IMG/VR virus record: IMGVR_UViG_3300000128_000006
Location: 3,284-39,991 of that record
Direction: 5' to 3' (one strand)
Length of the DNA: 36,708 bases
From: a virus
Shown piece by piece: positions 1 to 7,474 of this stretch. Numbering within the stretch: position 1 is the first letter of the stretch; every line of letters begins with the position of its first letter. The notes beneath the pieces are model-generated. The model did no database searches. It was not told the origin of the DNA and saw nothing but the letters and a program-made list of their open reading frames with translations. Made by a program: the position numbers and the translations under genes.

Positions 1-687
1 TTCATGACCTTTCACATCTTTTCTGTGATATTCGTCACCTTTATTCATACCGTAATGTCCTTCTTCCATATCTTCTTCTTCGATTCCACCATATGATTCA
101 TCAAAAACTCTTGAAACTATATCTTCAATAGATTCTTCATCAAAGTCTTCCTCTTCATCTAATTCGATTTCCGAATCAAATTCCAAGTCTTCTTCCAATT
201 CGATTTCAGTCTCTTCTTCACCTTCACCAACAATCATATATTCTTTTTCGTCGTCTTTTAAGTTAATATTACCTGCGTCATCTTGTGTTACCACAATATT
301 ATCATCAGGACCCATTAAACCAAAGACACGTAGAATTTCATCTTCATCGTCAATATCAGTTAAGTCGATAGTTTCTTCATCATCATCATCCATACCCAAC
401 CCTAAGGCTTCGATGTCTAACGATAATTCGTTTTCTAATTCGTCGTTATCATCATCCATATCAAATTCAAGTTCTTCAGACTCATCGTCATCAATACCTA
501 AATCATCTACGTCTAATTCCATTTCAACCTCTTCATCTTCCTGTTCGGAAAGAGATTCTTTTACTAAATCACTGATTTCTTCTTTCATCGTTGAACGAAG
601 TATTCCTTTTGCGTTTTCGGCTAATACGTCCTCTAATCCTTTGATTTGAGTGATAGCGTCTTCTACTAATGATTTTTCTTTTGCCAT
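1..687 (-). CDS. Acidic scaffold / prohead core-like protein (gp22-like position), 3' end outside window
   Basis: An open frame of 229 codons starts at the ATG at 685-687 and runs off the left edge without a stop. The first ~45 residues are a mixed helix-like segment (MAKEKSLVEDAITQIKGL). After that the protein is dominated by long Asp/Glu runs, as is usual for phage internal scaffold proteins. It lies directly downstream of the gp21-like protease, which is where T4 has its scaffold gene 22 and then the major capsid gene. The role (removable core for prohead assembly, digested by the protease) is inferred from position and composition, not from a recognised motif. It has its own TATATTTATA-type promoter motif 19 nt upstream and is separated from the previous gene by a terminator. 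It could instead be another acidic internal head protein. Confidence 0.7.
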   Translation of the reverse strand, partial: MAKEKSLVEDAITQIKGLEDVLAENAKGILRSTMKEEISDLVKESLSEQEDEEVEMELDVDDLGIDDDESEELEFDMDDDNDELENELSLDIEALGLGMDDDDEETIDLTDIDDEDEILRVFGLMGPDDNIVVTQDDAGNINLKDDEKEYMIVGEGEEETEIELEEDLEFDSEIELDEEEDFDEESIEDIVSRVFDESYGGIEEEDMEEGHYGMNKGDEYHRKDVKGHE

Positions 688-705
688 TAAATGTTTTTTT
701 ATTTT

Positions 706-717
706 ATTATAAATATA
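706..717 (-). promoter_or_regulatory. Phage-type promoter motif for the scaffold-like gene
   Basis: Read on the minus strand this is TATATTTATAAT, 18 nt before the ATG and followed by an A-rich leader. The same motif lies before at least eight other operon-leading genes in the window. It differs from the host-type TAnnTTTG by lacking the final G. Confidence 0.5.
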
Positions 718-797
718 CGAGTTTACTAAAAAATACCTTTTTACGGGGTTTTACTATTAGCACTCTCTATACCATGATAAATATAGCGTTATAGCAT

Positions 798-833
798 AAA
801 AAAAAGTGTGATTGTAAAAAACCACACTTTTTT
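798..833 (-). terminator. Intrinsic terminator after the 69-aa gene
   Basis: GTGTG at 806-810 pairs with CACAC at 823-827, extended by flanking A and T runs. On the minus strand the stem is followed by eight T, so it ends the transcript of the gene stopping at 855. The T run on the other side could also let it work on the plus strand. Confidence 0.75.
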
Positions 834-854
834 ATTTTTTTAATTAGATAAACC

Positions 855-1064
855 TTACTCGATTACCTCATCAATTTTACTTTCAACAATTGCTGTTATC
901 CTCCAATCCATACTGTAAGCCTCAAAAACCTTAGTTACTTTAGCTTCTATGTCCGTAGGATTATACCCGTGTACTAATTTCTCTTCTCTTAATTTTTTTA
1001 CTTTTCCTGTCTCAGTATCTACTGAATCTAATGCTATTTTTGCAACAAAATACTTTTCTTCCAT
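855..1064 (-). CDS. Small DUF4494-like protein
   Basis: This 69-residue protein starts MEEKYFVAKIALDSVD and contains a basic KVKKLREEKLV stretch followed by an alternating strand/helix pattern. The arrangement (YFVAK..., a 'k.v.e.yLV' strand, a helix, then 'RITAIVESKI') resembles the DUF4494 family known from Bacteroidota and their phages. Family function is unknown. It sits between the prohead protease and the scaffold-like gene, the same place where T4-like phages keep small core genes, and is followed by a strong terminator. A structural or assembly role is possible but is only inferred from position. Confidence 0.75.
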   Translation of the reverse strand: MEEKYFVAKIALDSVDTETGKVKKLREEKLVHGYNPTDIEAKVTKVFEAYSMDWRITAIVESKIDEVIE

Positions 1065-1088
1065 TTTTTTTATTTTTTAATTATTTTT

Positions 1089-1814
1089 TTATTTACCTAA
1101 ATAATCGTCTAATTTTTTCATTAAGTCAAGTGATTTGTTACCTGTTTCACCAACTTGACGTTCAACTTTAACTTTATTTTCTTCTTCTAAGTTCTCATCA
1201 TACTTATCTTTATCCTCAGGATTTAAGAAAAGATACGCTCCCGGAGTAGATGGTGATGACACTAAGTCAAAACAGATTAATTCAAAATCGTCTTGAACTT
1301 CGTTCTGTTCCCCCACTTTTTTAAGTGAACCTACACCTCTTGAAGATATACCTAATGTAACACCTTGTCTAAGGTAGTTAGCCGCCATATCACCTTTAGT
1401 AGATACTATACCTCTCTCATGGAATCCCGGAGATGTAAGTAACTTTATCTTACCCATTAAAACATTATCTTCCCACCACACTTCTGTGATTGAATGTGAA
1501 ACTCTGTCTAAATCTATTAAAGATGATTCAGGGTGATTTAACTCTGAAAGAGCAATTCCCTTATCAATCATCTTCTTATAGTTTATAGCTTCTCTTTTTA
1601 ATATTTTTTCAGGGTACGTTCTACCATTCCTATTTGGAGTATTATATTTTTGTAATACTGCGTAGAACTCGAAAGGTTTGGAGTGGTCCATCGTCTCATT
1701 TGACTCCTTCAACATTATGTTATTTCTTTCCTCTTTAGGAGATATGTGACCAGCGTCCATTTCAATTAAGATACCTGTACCTATTTCGTTTTCTTTTAAA
1801 ATTCTTAAACCCAT
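1089..1814 (-). CDS. Prohead core protease (T4 gp21-like)
   Basis: This 241-residue protein matches the T4 gp21 / U9 type of serine protease that digests the scaffold and trims head proteins during capsid maturation. The early NRNGRTYP block, the ELNHPESS block with the likely catalytic His at about residue 94, and LGISSRGVGS with the likely nucleophilic Ser at 157/158 all fit the family, as does the VWWEDN...GKIKLLTSPG segment between them. Length is close to that of T4 gp21. It precedes the acidic scaffold-like gene, as in T4. A weak AATATTTATT motif lies just upstream of the start. Substrate sites in this phage are unknown, but several proteins in the window share N-terminal peptides that could be cleaved. 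Confidence 0.92.
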   Translation of the reverse strand: MGLRILKENEIGTGILIEMDAGHISPKEERNNIMLKESNETMDHSKPFEFYAVLQKYNTPNRNGRTYPEKILKREAINYKKMIDKGIALSELNHPESSLIDLDRVSHSITEVWWEDNVLMGKIKLLTSPGFHERGIVSTKGDMAANYLRQGVTLGISSRGVGSLKKVGEQNEVQDDFELICFDLVSSPSTPGAYLFLNPEDKDKYDENLEEENKVKVERQVGETGNKSLDLMKKLDDYLGK

Positions 1815-1838
1815 TGTGTTAGTTTTAATTAATAAATA

Positions 1839-2309
1839 TTAAGTAATACCTGTTTCTGTTAAAACTTTTTCTTTATTATTTGATTTTGTTAGATGAAACT
1901 CAAAATATTTATTATTGTTGAACTCATATTTGAATATATTATTAACGATTTCTTTTAAATTTTCTCTTATCTTCCTATCCCTAAAATCTAAAACATTATC
2001 AGTTAAGAATAATGTTATTTCTAAACTTAGAAATGATTTTTTACCTTTATATATACCACTGTATCTCAAATCAAAATCAACAATAAACTTTTTACTAAAA
2101 ATATCGTCCTTTATTGTTTCTAAAACTAAATGTTTTACTTTCCTACTCATATTAAGAACAATACGTTCCCAATTATCACTATCTTCTTTTGGGTTAACCC
2201 AAGTATGTAGATTTAGATATAAAGATTTCAATTCTACTGAATCTACAGTCCCATACATGACTTTTGCCCGTTTGTAACCGGTTATTTTTGCTGTTTTTCC
2301 TTTTTTCAT
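1839..2309 (-). CDS. Conserved-looking phage protein of unknown function
   Basis: This 156-residue protein has a basic N-terminus (MKKGKTAKITGYKRAK) and alternating strand-like segments, including FIVDFDLRYSGI and SFLSLEITLFL. I do not recognise the family. It lies in the head operon between the 96-aa protein and the protease, which suggests a role in head assembly. The plus-strand bS21 gene separates it from its upstream neighbour, so it must be read through that interval or have its own promoter, which I could not identify clearly. No signal peptide or membrane segment is seen. Confidence 0.75.
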   Translation of the reverse strand: MKKGKTAKITGYKRAKVMYGTVDSVELKSLYLNLHTWVNPKEDSDNWERIVLNMSRKVKHLVLETIKDDIFSKKFIVDFDLRYSGIYKGKKSFLSLEITLFLTDNVLDFRDRKIRENLKEIVNNIFKYEFNNNKYFEFHLTKSNNKEKVLTETGIT

Positions 2310-2349
2310 TCATTTAAAATATGTTTTGTTTATTTTTAATAATGATAGG

Positions 2350-2359
2350 TATATTTATG
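2350..2359 (+). promoter_or_regulatory. Phage-type promoter motif for the bS21 gene
   Basis: TATATTTATG on the plus strand, 25 nt before the bS21 start codon. It is the same motif as before the minus-strand structural genes, so bS21 is probably expressed with the virion genes although it faces the other way. Confidence 0.5.
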
Positions 2360-2384
2360 GTTATAGTCAAAAATATAAAATCAA

Positions 2385-2579
2385 ATGTTAATTATAAAGG
2401 TAGATAAACGTAAAGGAATTGAAAAAGCTCTTAGGGAATATAAGAGTAAAGTTATTAAAACTCGTCAGAGTAAAGAAATAAATAAACGTAAAGAGTTTGT
2501 TAAACCATCAGTAATTAAAAGACAGGAATTAAATAAGGCAAAATACGTTGAAAAAAAGTTTAAGTCGGATAATAATTAA
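2385..2579 (+). CDS. rpsU: Ribosomal protein bS21
   Basis: This 64-residue, strongly basic protein reads MLIIKVDKRKGIEKALREYK and continues with KRKEFVKPSVIKRQELNKAKY. This matches bS21, most closely the Bacteroidota form (MLII.V..G..I..ALK.YK..., then F.KPSV.RR....KA.Y). bS21 sits on the 30S platform near the 3' end of 16S rRNA. In Flavobacterium it helps hide the anti-Shine-Dalgarno sequence. A phage copy probably exchanges into host ribosomes and shifts initiation; this is inference from known phage bS21 cases. It is a lone plus-strand gene inside a minus-strand head operon and overlaps the 96-aa gene tail-to-tail by 4 bases. The leader is A-rich and has no Shine-Dalgarno sequence. The C-terminus is slightly longer than usual (KKFKSDNN). 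Confidence 0.9.
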   Translation: MLIIKVDKRKGIEKALREYKSKVIKTRQSKEINKRKEFVKPSVIKRQELNKAKYVEKKFKSDNN

Positions 2580-2866
2580 TCCCAAAACCAATCCACCTTA
2601 TTAAAGTAGTGACCTCGGGTATATTCTCTAAATAACATAATACCATCTTCAGTGGTCTCTTTTATATATTTAAATAATTCTTCCTCAAAGTTATCATCAG
2701 ACTGAAGTCTATCATGACCTTCCCAAGTGGGGTGGACCCATACTGTGTAATCGAAATTACCATTACCAATGTCTCTACCGGAAACGTTAATTTCGTTAAC
2801 AGGATACTTACGTTTGACCATCCTGTTTAAAAAACTATTTAATTGTTTGGTAAGACCGACTTCCAT
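2576..2866 (-). CDS. Unknown 96-aa phage protein
   Basis: This 96-residue soluble protein begins MEVGLTKQLNSFLNRMVKRK. It is rich in aromatic residues in the second half (YTVWVHPTWEGHD, HYFNKVDWFWD). I do not recognise a family. It begins 2 nt after the stop of the 240-aa gene, so the two are translationally linked in the head operon. It overlaps the 3' end of the bS21 gene by 4 bases on the opposite strand. A head-assembly accessory role is only a guess from location. Confidence 0.75.
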   Translation of the reverse strand: MEVGLTKQLNSFLNRMVKRKYPVNEINVSGRDIGNGNFDYTVWVHPTWEGHDRLQSDDNFEEELFKYIKETTEDGIMLFREYTRGHYFNKVDWFWD

Positions 2867-2868
2867 CG

Positions 2869-3591
2869 TTATAGGTTTTCATTTAATTTGGTTAACTTAT
2901 AATAACCTAATTTCGTAAAAGATTCTGAAGTTAATTTAGTCATAGTTTCTTTGACCTTATTTTTTACCTCAACATCAACTTCCTCAATAATAACCGAATT
3001 TAATTTTCCAATAGCCTCAGATTTTAAAGTTTCAAACTTTTCTTCCAAAACTTTTTCATCTTCAGTTAAAATTGACATCAATTCTTTTTTATCACTTTCA
3101 TTTAATGATTCGATATATTTTTTAGCAGTACTATTAACTATATTAACCATAGACTTAAAAGGTACGTTACCAGCGAAGGTTGATTCAACAACAACAACTT
3201 CCTTTTGTAAATTTTCGGAAATAGTTTTTCTAACTTCTATTTTTGAAGTAATATTTAAAACGTTATTAGAAAATAAAGTATCAATATCTTCATATATGTT
3301 TTTAGAATTAGTATTTGATACCCACTTATTTAAACCACTTAGACTTTTCGTATCAATCTTATTAATGGTATTTTCATAAATGGTAATACATTCGTTAATA
3401 TATGAGTCGACAATATCTTTAGAAAGACCTTTATTTGTTGTTAGGCCGTCGTAAAGGTAAAACAATTTACTTACGTTTTTATTTTCTAAAACATATTTCT
3501 TGAAGTTTTTAAATTCTTCTTTAAATGTTTTAGTTTTATATGACTCTAATAAAGTCTCTTCAATTCTAGATTTTAGTATACCAAATTTCAT
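2869..3591 (-). CDS. Helical protein between portal and protease genes, possible prohead core component
   Basis: This 240-residue protein is rich in Lys, Glu, Ser and Leu and looks almost entirely helical. Its N-terminus (MKFGILKSRIEETLLES) resembles the short amphipathic leader peptides on other proteins in this window. T4 carries small prohead core genes (67, 68) in the same place between portal and protease, so a core role is plausible, but no sequence family is recognised. The gene is preceded by an ATATTTATAT motif and a leader with AAACAAAAAACAAG just before the ATG. Confidence 0.75.
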   Translation of the reverse strand: MKFGILKSRIEETLLESYKTKTFKEEFKNFKKYVLENKNVSKLFYLYDGLTTNKGLSKDIVDSYINECITIYENTINKIDTKSLSGLNKWVSNTNSKNIYEDIDTLFSNNVLNITSKIEVRKTISENLQKEVVVVESTFAGNVPFKSMVNIVNSTAKKYIESLNESDKKELMSILTEDEKVLEEKFETLKSEAIGKLNSVIIEEVDVEVKNKVKETMTKLTSESFTKLGYYKLTKLNENL

Positions 3592-3610
3592 AATTCTTGT
3601 TTTTTGTTTA

Positions 3611-3620
3611 ATATAAATAT
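3611..3620 (-). promoter_or_regulatory. Phage-type promoter motif for the 240-aa gene
   Basis: Minus-strand ATATTTATAT, 19 nt before the ATG at 3591 and abutting the stop codon of the portal gene. The leader between motif and ATG is A-rich. Confidence 0.45.
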
Positions 3621-5455
3621 TAGCTTTTCATTACTTTTTGCAATTCTTTTTCAATTTCACCCAAAGAATTACTTCCTTTAGATAAATCTATAAAAGAATT
3701 TGAGCTAGTTATGTCGTCATTTTCTAATAGAATTTTTAAATTATCTCTATTAAGTGATTCCATTGGATTGACATCACCACCTAAATCACCACCTAAATCA
3801 CCACCTAAGTCTCCACCTAAATCTCCACCTACATCCCCCATTCCACCATCAGGTGATTCAGGAGGTACGACTTCAGAATTTTGAGTGTCACCAGTTTTAG
3901 TACCGTATAATTTATCTATGTTATCAAATACTCCGGTATGTGTAATAATTGTAGGGGTATTCATTAATTCAGCGCCAACAGCTTTTTCAACACGTTGTTG
4001 TTGTAAATCTAATTTAATTTCTTCATCTGAGAACCCTAAAATATTTTTCTTAGCCCAAGATACGGAAACAGGTGCAATACCTTCAACGGGCATAACGGCG
4101 TCTTTGTATAAAAGAACCTTTTCTTTCCACACATCAATCTTAAGTAAATCAGCTTGTGTCGATGGATTTGTTAAACCTAACGTAAAGTTAGATAACTCAT
4201 CTTCAAATCCTAACAAGAATAAGTGTACTATTGCAATCTTATTTAACTCGGCAATCATAGAATTCTGTATTCTATTAATCGTTCTAGCAAATCTAATATC
4301 TTGTAATGAAAGATTTTTACCGTCACCGACAACTTCCTCAAAACCTAAAAAGGCTTTAGGTACTCTAAGAGCGGTTAACAATTTCTTTTGAATATATTCT
4401 ATATCCGCAATTTCTGATAAGTTAGTTGCTCCCGGTAAAGTATCTATAGGGTTAGGTGCGTTAGGGTCTCTAACAGGTATGAAATAATCTTGGTCAACCG
4501 CCATTTGGTTGAATCTCATATCAACATTACCATTCTTAGGGTCCGTTACTTGGTCTCTTTTAAATTTATTGGCAACACGTTGTACATACGGTTCAACATC
4601 CTTATCATCCATATTACCTACGAAAACTTTAAATACTCTTCGTTCAGGCGCTCTTGAAGTTCTATAGATTAACATTGCGTCTTCAGAAAGTAATAATTGT
4701 TTCCAAATACGTCTAGCTTTCTCCAACATAGAGGTACCATAAGGTAATTTTCTATCATCACCTAATAACCTAAAGTGAGCAACTTCCCAAGATTTAAATT
4801 CCATATCTTTGGATTTCCACTTAAACCTTAGATTTTTATTTTCACTAGTTTCATCGGCTTTAACATTAGAATTAGCACTAGTCATAGTACCTTCTAAACG
4901 TTCGATTTCTATGTTTGGTAATTGATTACACCCTACAACACCTTTTTCAGAATCTAATTTTAAATATACAAAGTTATCACCATATTTACAGGTGTTTCTA
5001 GTCCACATAGGTAGATTCGTTGGGATATCTAAAACATTATTAAATAAGTCTGACAAAATTCCTTTTATCCTTTTAGACTCAGAATAAATTTGTAATACGT
5101 ATCCATTTTGGTCGGCGGTTGTTGATTCTTCACCATAAATGTCCAAAGCCGCTGAAATTTCAGGAGTATATTCCATAGATTCGTAATCATAAAATGACGC
5201 CAATCTAGTCGGTTCATAATAAACGGCTTGAGTGTATAGATTATTTTCAATTTTAGTCCATTGGTTAGATAGATAAAATGATTGTTGAGCTTGTAATTTT
5301 TCTTTTTCGTACTCATCTTTAGAAGTAGTCTTTAGTAACTGCTTCTTATCTACTTTATATGTTGGATAATCTTGATTTAATTGGGCATCCGGACCGAATG
5401 TTTTATTCAGCCTTTGCCAAACCGTCATATTATCTTTATTTAAATTATTTTCCAT
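3620..5455 (-). CDS. Portal vertex protein (T4 gp20-like)
   Basis: This 611-residue protein forms the dodecameric portal through which DNA is packaged and the tail attached. Recognisable gp20-family blocks run LPYGTSMLEKARRIWKQL, then SEDAMLIYRTSRAPERRVF, DVEPYVQRVANKFKRD and LPGATNLSEIADIEYIQKKL, followed by ALRVPKAFLGFEE. It lies in the T4 order after the terminase gene. The C-terminal region carries tandem GGDL repeats (about residues 540-560) encoded by 12-nt DNA repeats, which is not typical of T4 gp20 and is likely a flexible linker. The length is a little greater than T4 gp20, largely because of this tail. Confidence 0.93.
   Translation of the reverse strand: MENNLNKDNMTVWQRLNKTFGPDAQLNQDYPTYKVDKKQLLKTTSKDEYEKEKLQAQQSFYLSNQWTKIENNLYTQAVYYEPTRLASFYDYESMEYTPEISAALDIYGEESTTADQNGYVLQIYSESKRIKGILSDLFNNVLDIPTNLPMWTRNTCKYGDNFVYLKLDSEKGVVGCNQLPNIEIERLEGTMTSANSNVKADETSENKNLRFKWKSKDMEFKSWEVAHFRLLGDDRKLPYGTSMLEKARRIWKQLLLSEDAMLIYRTSRAPERRVFKVFVGNMDDKDVEPYVQRVANKFKRDQVTDPKNGNVDMRFNQMAVDQDYFIPVRDPNAPNPIDTLPGATNLSEIADIEYIQKKLLTALRVPKAFLGFEEVVGDGKNLSLQDIRFARTINRIQNSMIAELNKIAIVHLFLLGFEDELSNFTLGLTNPSTQADLLKIDVWKEKVLLYKDAVMPVEGIAPVSVSWAKKNILGFSDEEIKLDLQQQRVEKAVGAELMNTPTIITHTGVFDNIDKLYGTKTGDTQNSEVVPPESPDGGMGDVGGDLGGDLGGDLGGDLGGDVNPMESLNRDNLKILLENDDITSSNSFIDLSKGSNSLGEIEKELQKVMKS
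3772..3836 (-). repeat. 12-nt tandem repeats in the portal gene (GGDL repeats)
   Basis: Five near-identical copies of a 12-nt unit (plus strand CCACCTAAATCA with drift to CCACCTAAGTCT) encode successive Gly-Gly-Asp-Leu units in the C-terminal tail of the portal protein. The unit length preserves the reading frame, so copy number can change without breaking the gene. Confidence 0.85.
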
Positions 5456-5492
5456 ACGTCTAATTTAACTTTTTTTAAAAAGAATTAAATAC

Positions 5493-5654
5493 TTACTTTA
5501 CACCCTTATTACCTTTATTTGTATTATTAGGCCTATTATTATTAATTTCTGAGTTAAGTTTATCGACCTTCGAAGTACTAATACCTTGTCCCGGAACGAT
5601 TAACTTACTTCCATTAAATATTTTATCTGTTTTTTTTCTACCAATTCTCCCCAT
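5493..5654 (-). CDS. Small basic 53-aa protein between terminase and portal
   Basis: A 53-codon frame begins MGRIGRKKTDKIFNGSKLIV and ends in an Asn/Lys/Gly-rich tail. It is tightly packed between the terminase stop and the portal start and is preceded by a good AATATTTATATA motif, both of which support a real gene. The basic composition might suit nucleic-acid or portal/terminase contact, but I do not recognise a family. Confidence 0.7.
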   Translation of the reverse strand: MGRIGRKKTDKIFNGSKLIVPGQGISTSKVDKLNSEINNNRPNNTNKGNKGVK

Positions 5655-5665
5655 AGTTATTTTAC

Positions 5666-5677
5666 TATATAAATATT
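5666..5677 (-). promoter_or_regulatory. Phage-type promoter motif for the 53-aa and portal genes
   Basis: Minus-strand AATATTTATATA, overlapping the terminase stop codon and 11 nt before the ATG at 5654. It probably adds transcription of the small gene and the portal gene. Confidence 0.45.
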
Positions 5678-7448
5678 ACCTACTACCAAATAACCACCCA
5701 TACTTAATATAATCCTCTTTACTCACACCTTGTCGATTTCTATTCATATCGATATTCTGATTCATATTGGGCATGACCGGATTAAATTCCAATTTTTTAA
5801 CTGCATCGTCATTATTACTAACGGACCAAGAATCAATCATTGCTTTAGTTTGTTCCGTAACTTTAGTTAATTTACCAAAGGACGATTCTCCTACGTAAGT
5901 ACACATAGCTATAGACATAATTAAATCATCGTGATGACCTTTTTGGTGGTCAGGTCGACCATTGATGTAAATAAATGTATTCATCTCATCATATAACCTA
6001 GAACTATATATTCTAAAATCGTGTCTCATAGACTCCTCAAATGATGAAATTATTTGAACACGTTTATTATTAAAATTTAATCCCGGTATTTTTTCGGCTG
6101 ATTTTGGGACATATTTCCACTTATTCGAAGTATCAATACCGTCAACATATAAATCCTTATATCCCATCTCCTGTAATTTTCTAGCGGTCGCAACTCCCAT
6201 ACCACCTGTAATATCGATAACAACAAATGATTTATACATATTAGCCCACTTAAAGGCAATTTCGGCTATCACATCAGGTGGAACTTTACCAACATATTCT
6301 AACACTTGTTCTCTGGCGTCGAAGTCAATGATTTCAATCGAACTAAAATCTTCACTATCACCACGACTAACATCAATACCCATAATGTATTTATGCCCGA
6401 CTACAGGTTCCTTCCAAATCCATAACATATTACCCATCATTTTATTCTGAGGTTCTCTTACGTGATTTTCCTTTATATCTTGTAATAAATTAGAATCGAA
6501 TACATTATCTCCCGAACCTAAAAAACTACATTCAATCTCCTGAGAAACTTTACGTTTATCATACTTAAGTTTTTTAACCATACTCTCAAACCATGATGAA
6601 CTTGTCTTATAACCTTCAGATATTAACTTATCCAAATCCGTATAATTACGTTCCGACGGTTTTAAATCTGACCAATCAATAATATCATCCTCACTATATT
6701 GTTCTTTATTTAACAAATAATGTATAATATTATTAGTTTTAACCATATATAAATCCTTAGTGTATCTAGGGTCTCGGTACCAATACATTTCAGAAATTTT
6801 GAATTCATTCATCCCTCTATTGGATTGGTCGTATATTTCATAATAAATTTGGTCAAACCCGTTAGGTGTTGACACAACAATTACTTTACCCCCTGTAGAT
6901 AGAGATGCCATACACGCAGCCCAAAAGTCACTATCGGCCTCAATAAAAGCGGCCTCATCAAATATTAGTATGGTGGGTGTAAAACCCCTCAAAGCATCCT
7001 TAGATGTTGCAACAGCTTTAACCTCACAACCGTTAGTTAATTTAAAATGTTTTTGAGAATTCTTATCAAGTGAAAAGTCAACACCTAACCAAGAGGGCCA
7101 TTGACCTATGAAAGACCTAATTTTATTAGCCATCTCTTGAGATGTATCTAATTTATTGGCAATAATGAGGACTTTTTCCGGTTCAGTTTTTTTAGCGAAA
7201 ACCAATTTCTTAGAAGCCCAACCTGCGGTAACCGTAGTTACACCAGCTTGTCTATATTTTAACGCTATATTTTCGTTATATTCTTCATAATCATTTACCA
7301 ACGATTCTTGGTCCGGAAATAACTCTAAAGGTACGTATTTCTTAACCGTGTTATCGTATGTTTCTAAATACGTCTTTAACGCATATGGGGTACTTTTCTG
7401 ACACCTTACATATTCGACTAATATTTGTTCCTTTGTTAAGTTGGCCAT
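5676..7448 (-). CDS. Terminase large subunit (packaging ATPase and nuclease)
   Basis: This 590-residue protein is the DNA packaging motor and headful nuclease. The ATPase domain has a Walker A-like RQAGVTT (about 66-72), a Walker B with acidic pair LIFDEAAF (Asp164, Glu165) and a coupling-type VVSTPNG. The C-terminal RNase H-like nuclease has its three acidic sites in GIDVSRGDSEDF (Asp359), VVIDITGGMG (Asp412) and KGHHDDLIMS (Asp507/508). The Walker A loop has Val where T4 gp17 has the Lys of RQLGKTT. The early Arg is kept, so the P-loop is of a deviant type. The domain order and length match T4 gp17 relatives. It follows the 463-aa gene by 26 nt and precedes the portal region. Confidence 0.95.
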   Translation of the reverse strand: MANLTKEQILVEYVRCQKSTPYALKTYLETYDNTVKKYVPLELFPDQESLVNDYEEYNENIALKYRQAGVTTVTAGWASKKLVFAKKTEPEKVLIIANKLDTSQEMANKIRSFIGQWPSWLGVDFSLDKNSQKHFKLTNGCEVKAVATSKDALRGFTPTILIFDEAAFIEADSDFWAACMASLSTGGKVIVVSTPNGFDQIYYEIYDQSNRGMNEFKISEMYWYRDPRYTKDLYMVKTNNIIHYLLNKEQYSEDDIIDWSDLKPSERNYTDLDKLISEGYKTSSSWFESMVKKLKYDKRKVSQEIECSFLGSGDNVFDSNLLQDIKENHVREPQNKMMGNMLWIWKEPVVGHKYIMGIDVSRGDSEDFSSIEIIDFDAREQVLEYVGKVPPDVIAEIAFKWANMYKSFVVIDITGGMGVATARKLQEMGYKDLYVDGIDTSNKWKYVPKSAEKIPGLNFNNKRVQIISSFEESMRHDFRIYSSRLYDEMNTFIYINGRPDHQKGHHDDLIMSIAMCTYVGESSFGKLTKVTEQTKAMIDSWSVSNNDDAVKKLEFNPVMPNMNQNIDMNRNRQGVSKEDYIKYGWLFGSR

Positions 7449-7474
7449 TAATCATGATTATTTTGTTTTTATTA

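Noticed and set aside
413-649. Plus-strand Ser-rich frame
   Set aside because: It is the antisense of the Asp/Glu-rich scaffold-like gene; poly-Ser frames arise from GAT/GAA codons on the other strand.
3885-4391. Plus-strand 168-codon frame inside the portal gene
   Set aside because: It overlaps a clear gp20-like gene over its whole length and has no recognisable domain or promoter.
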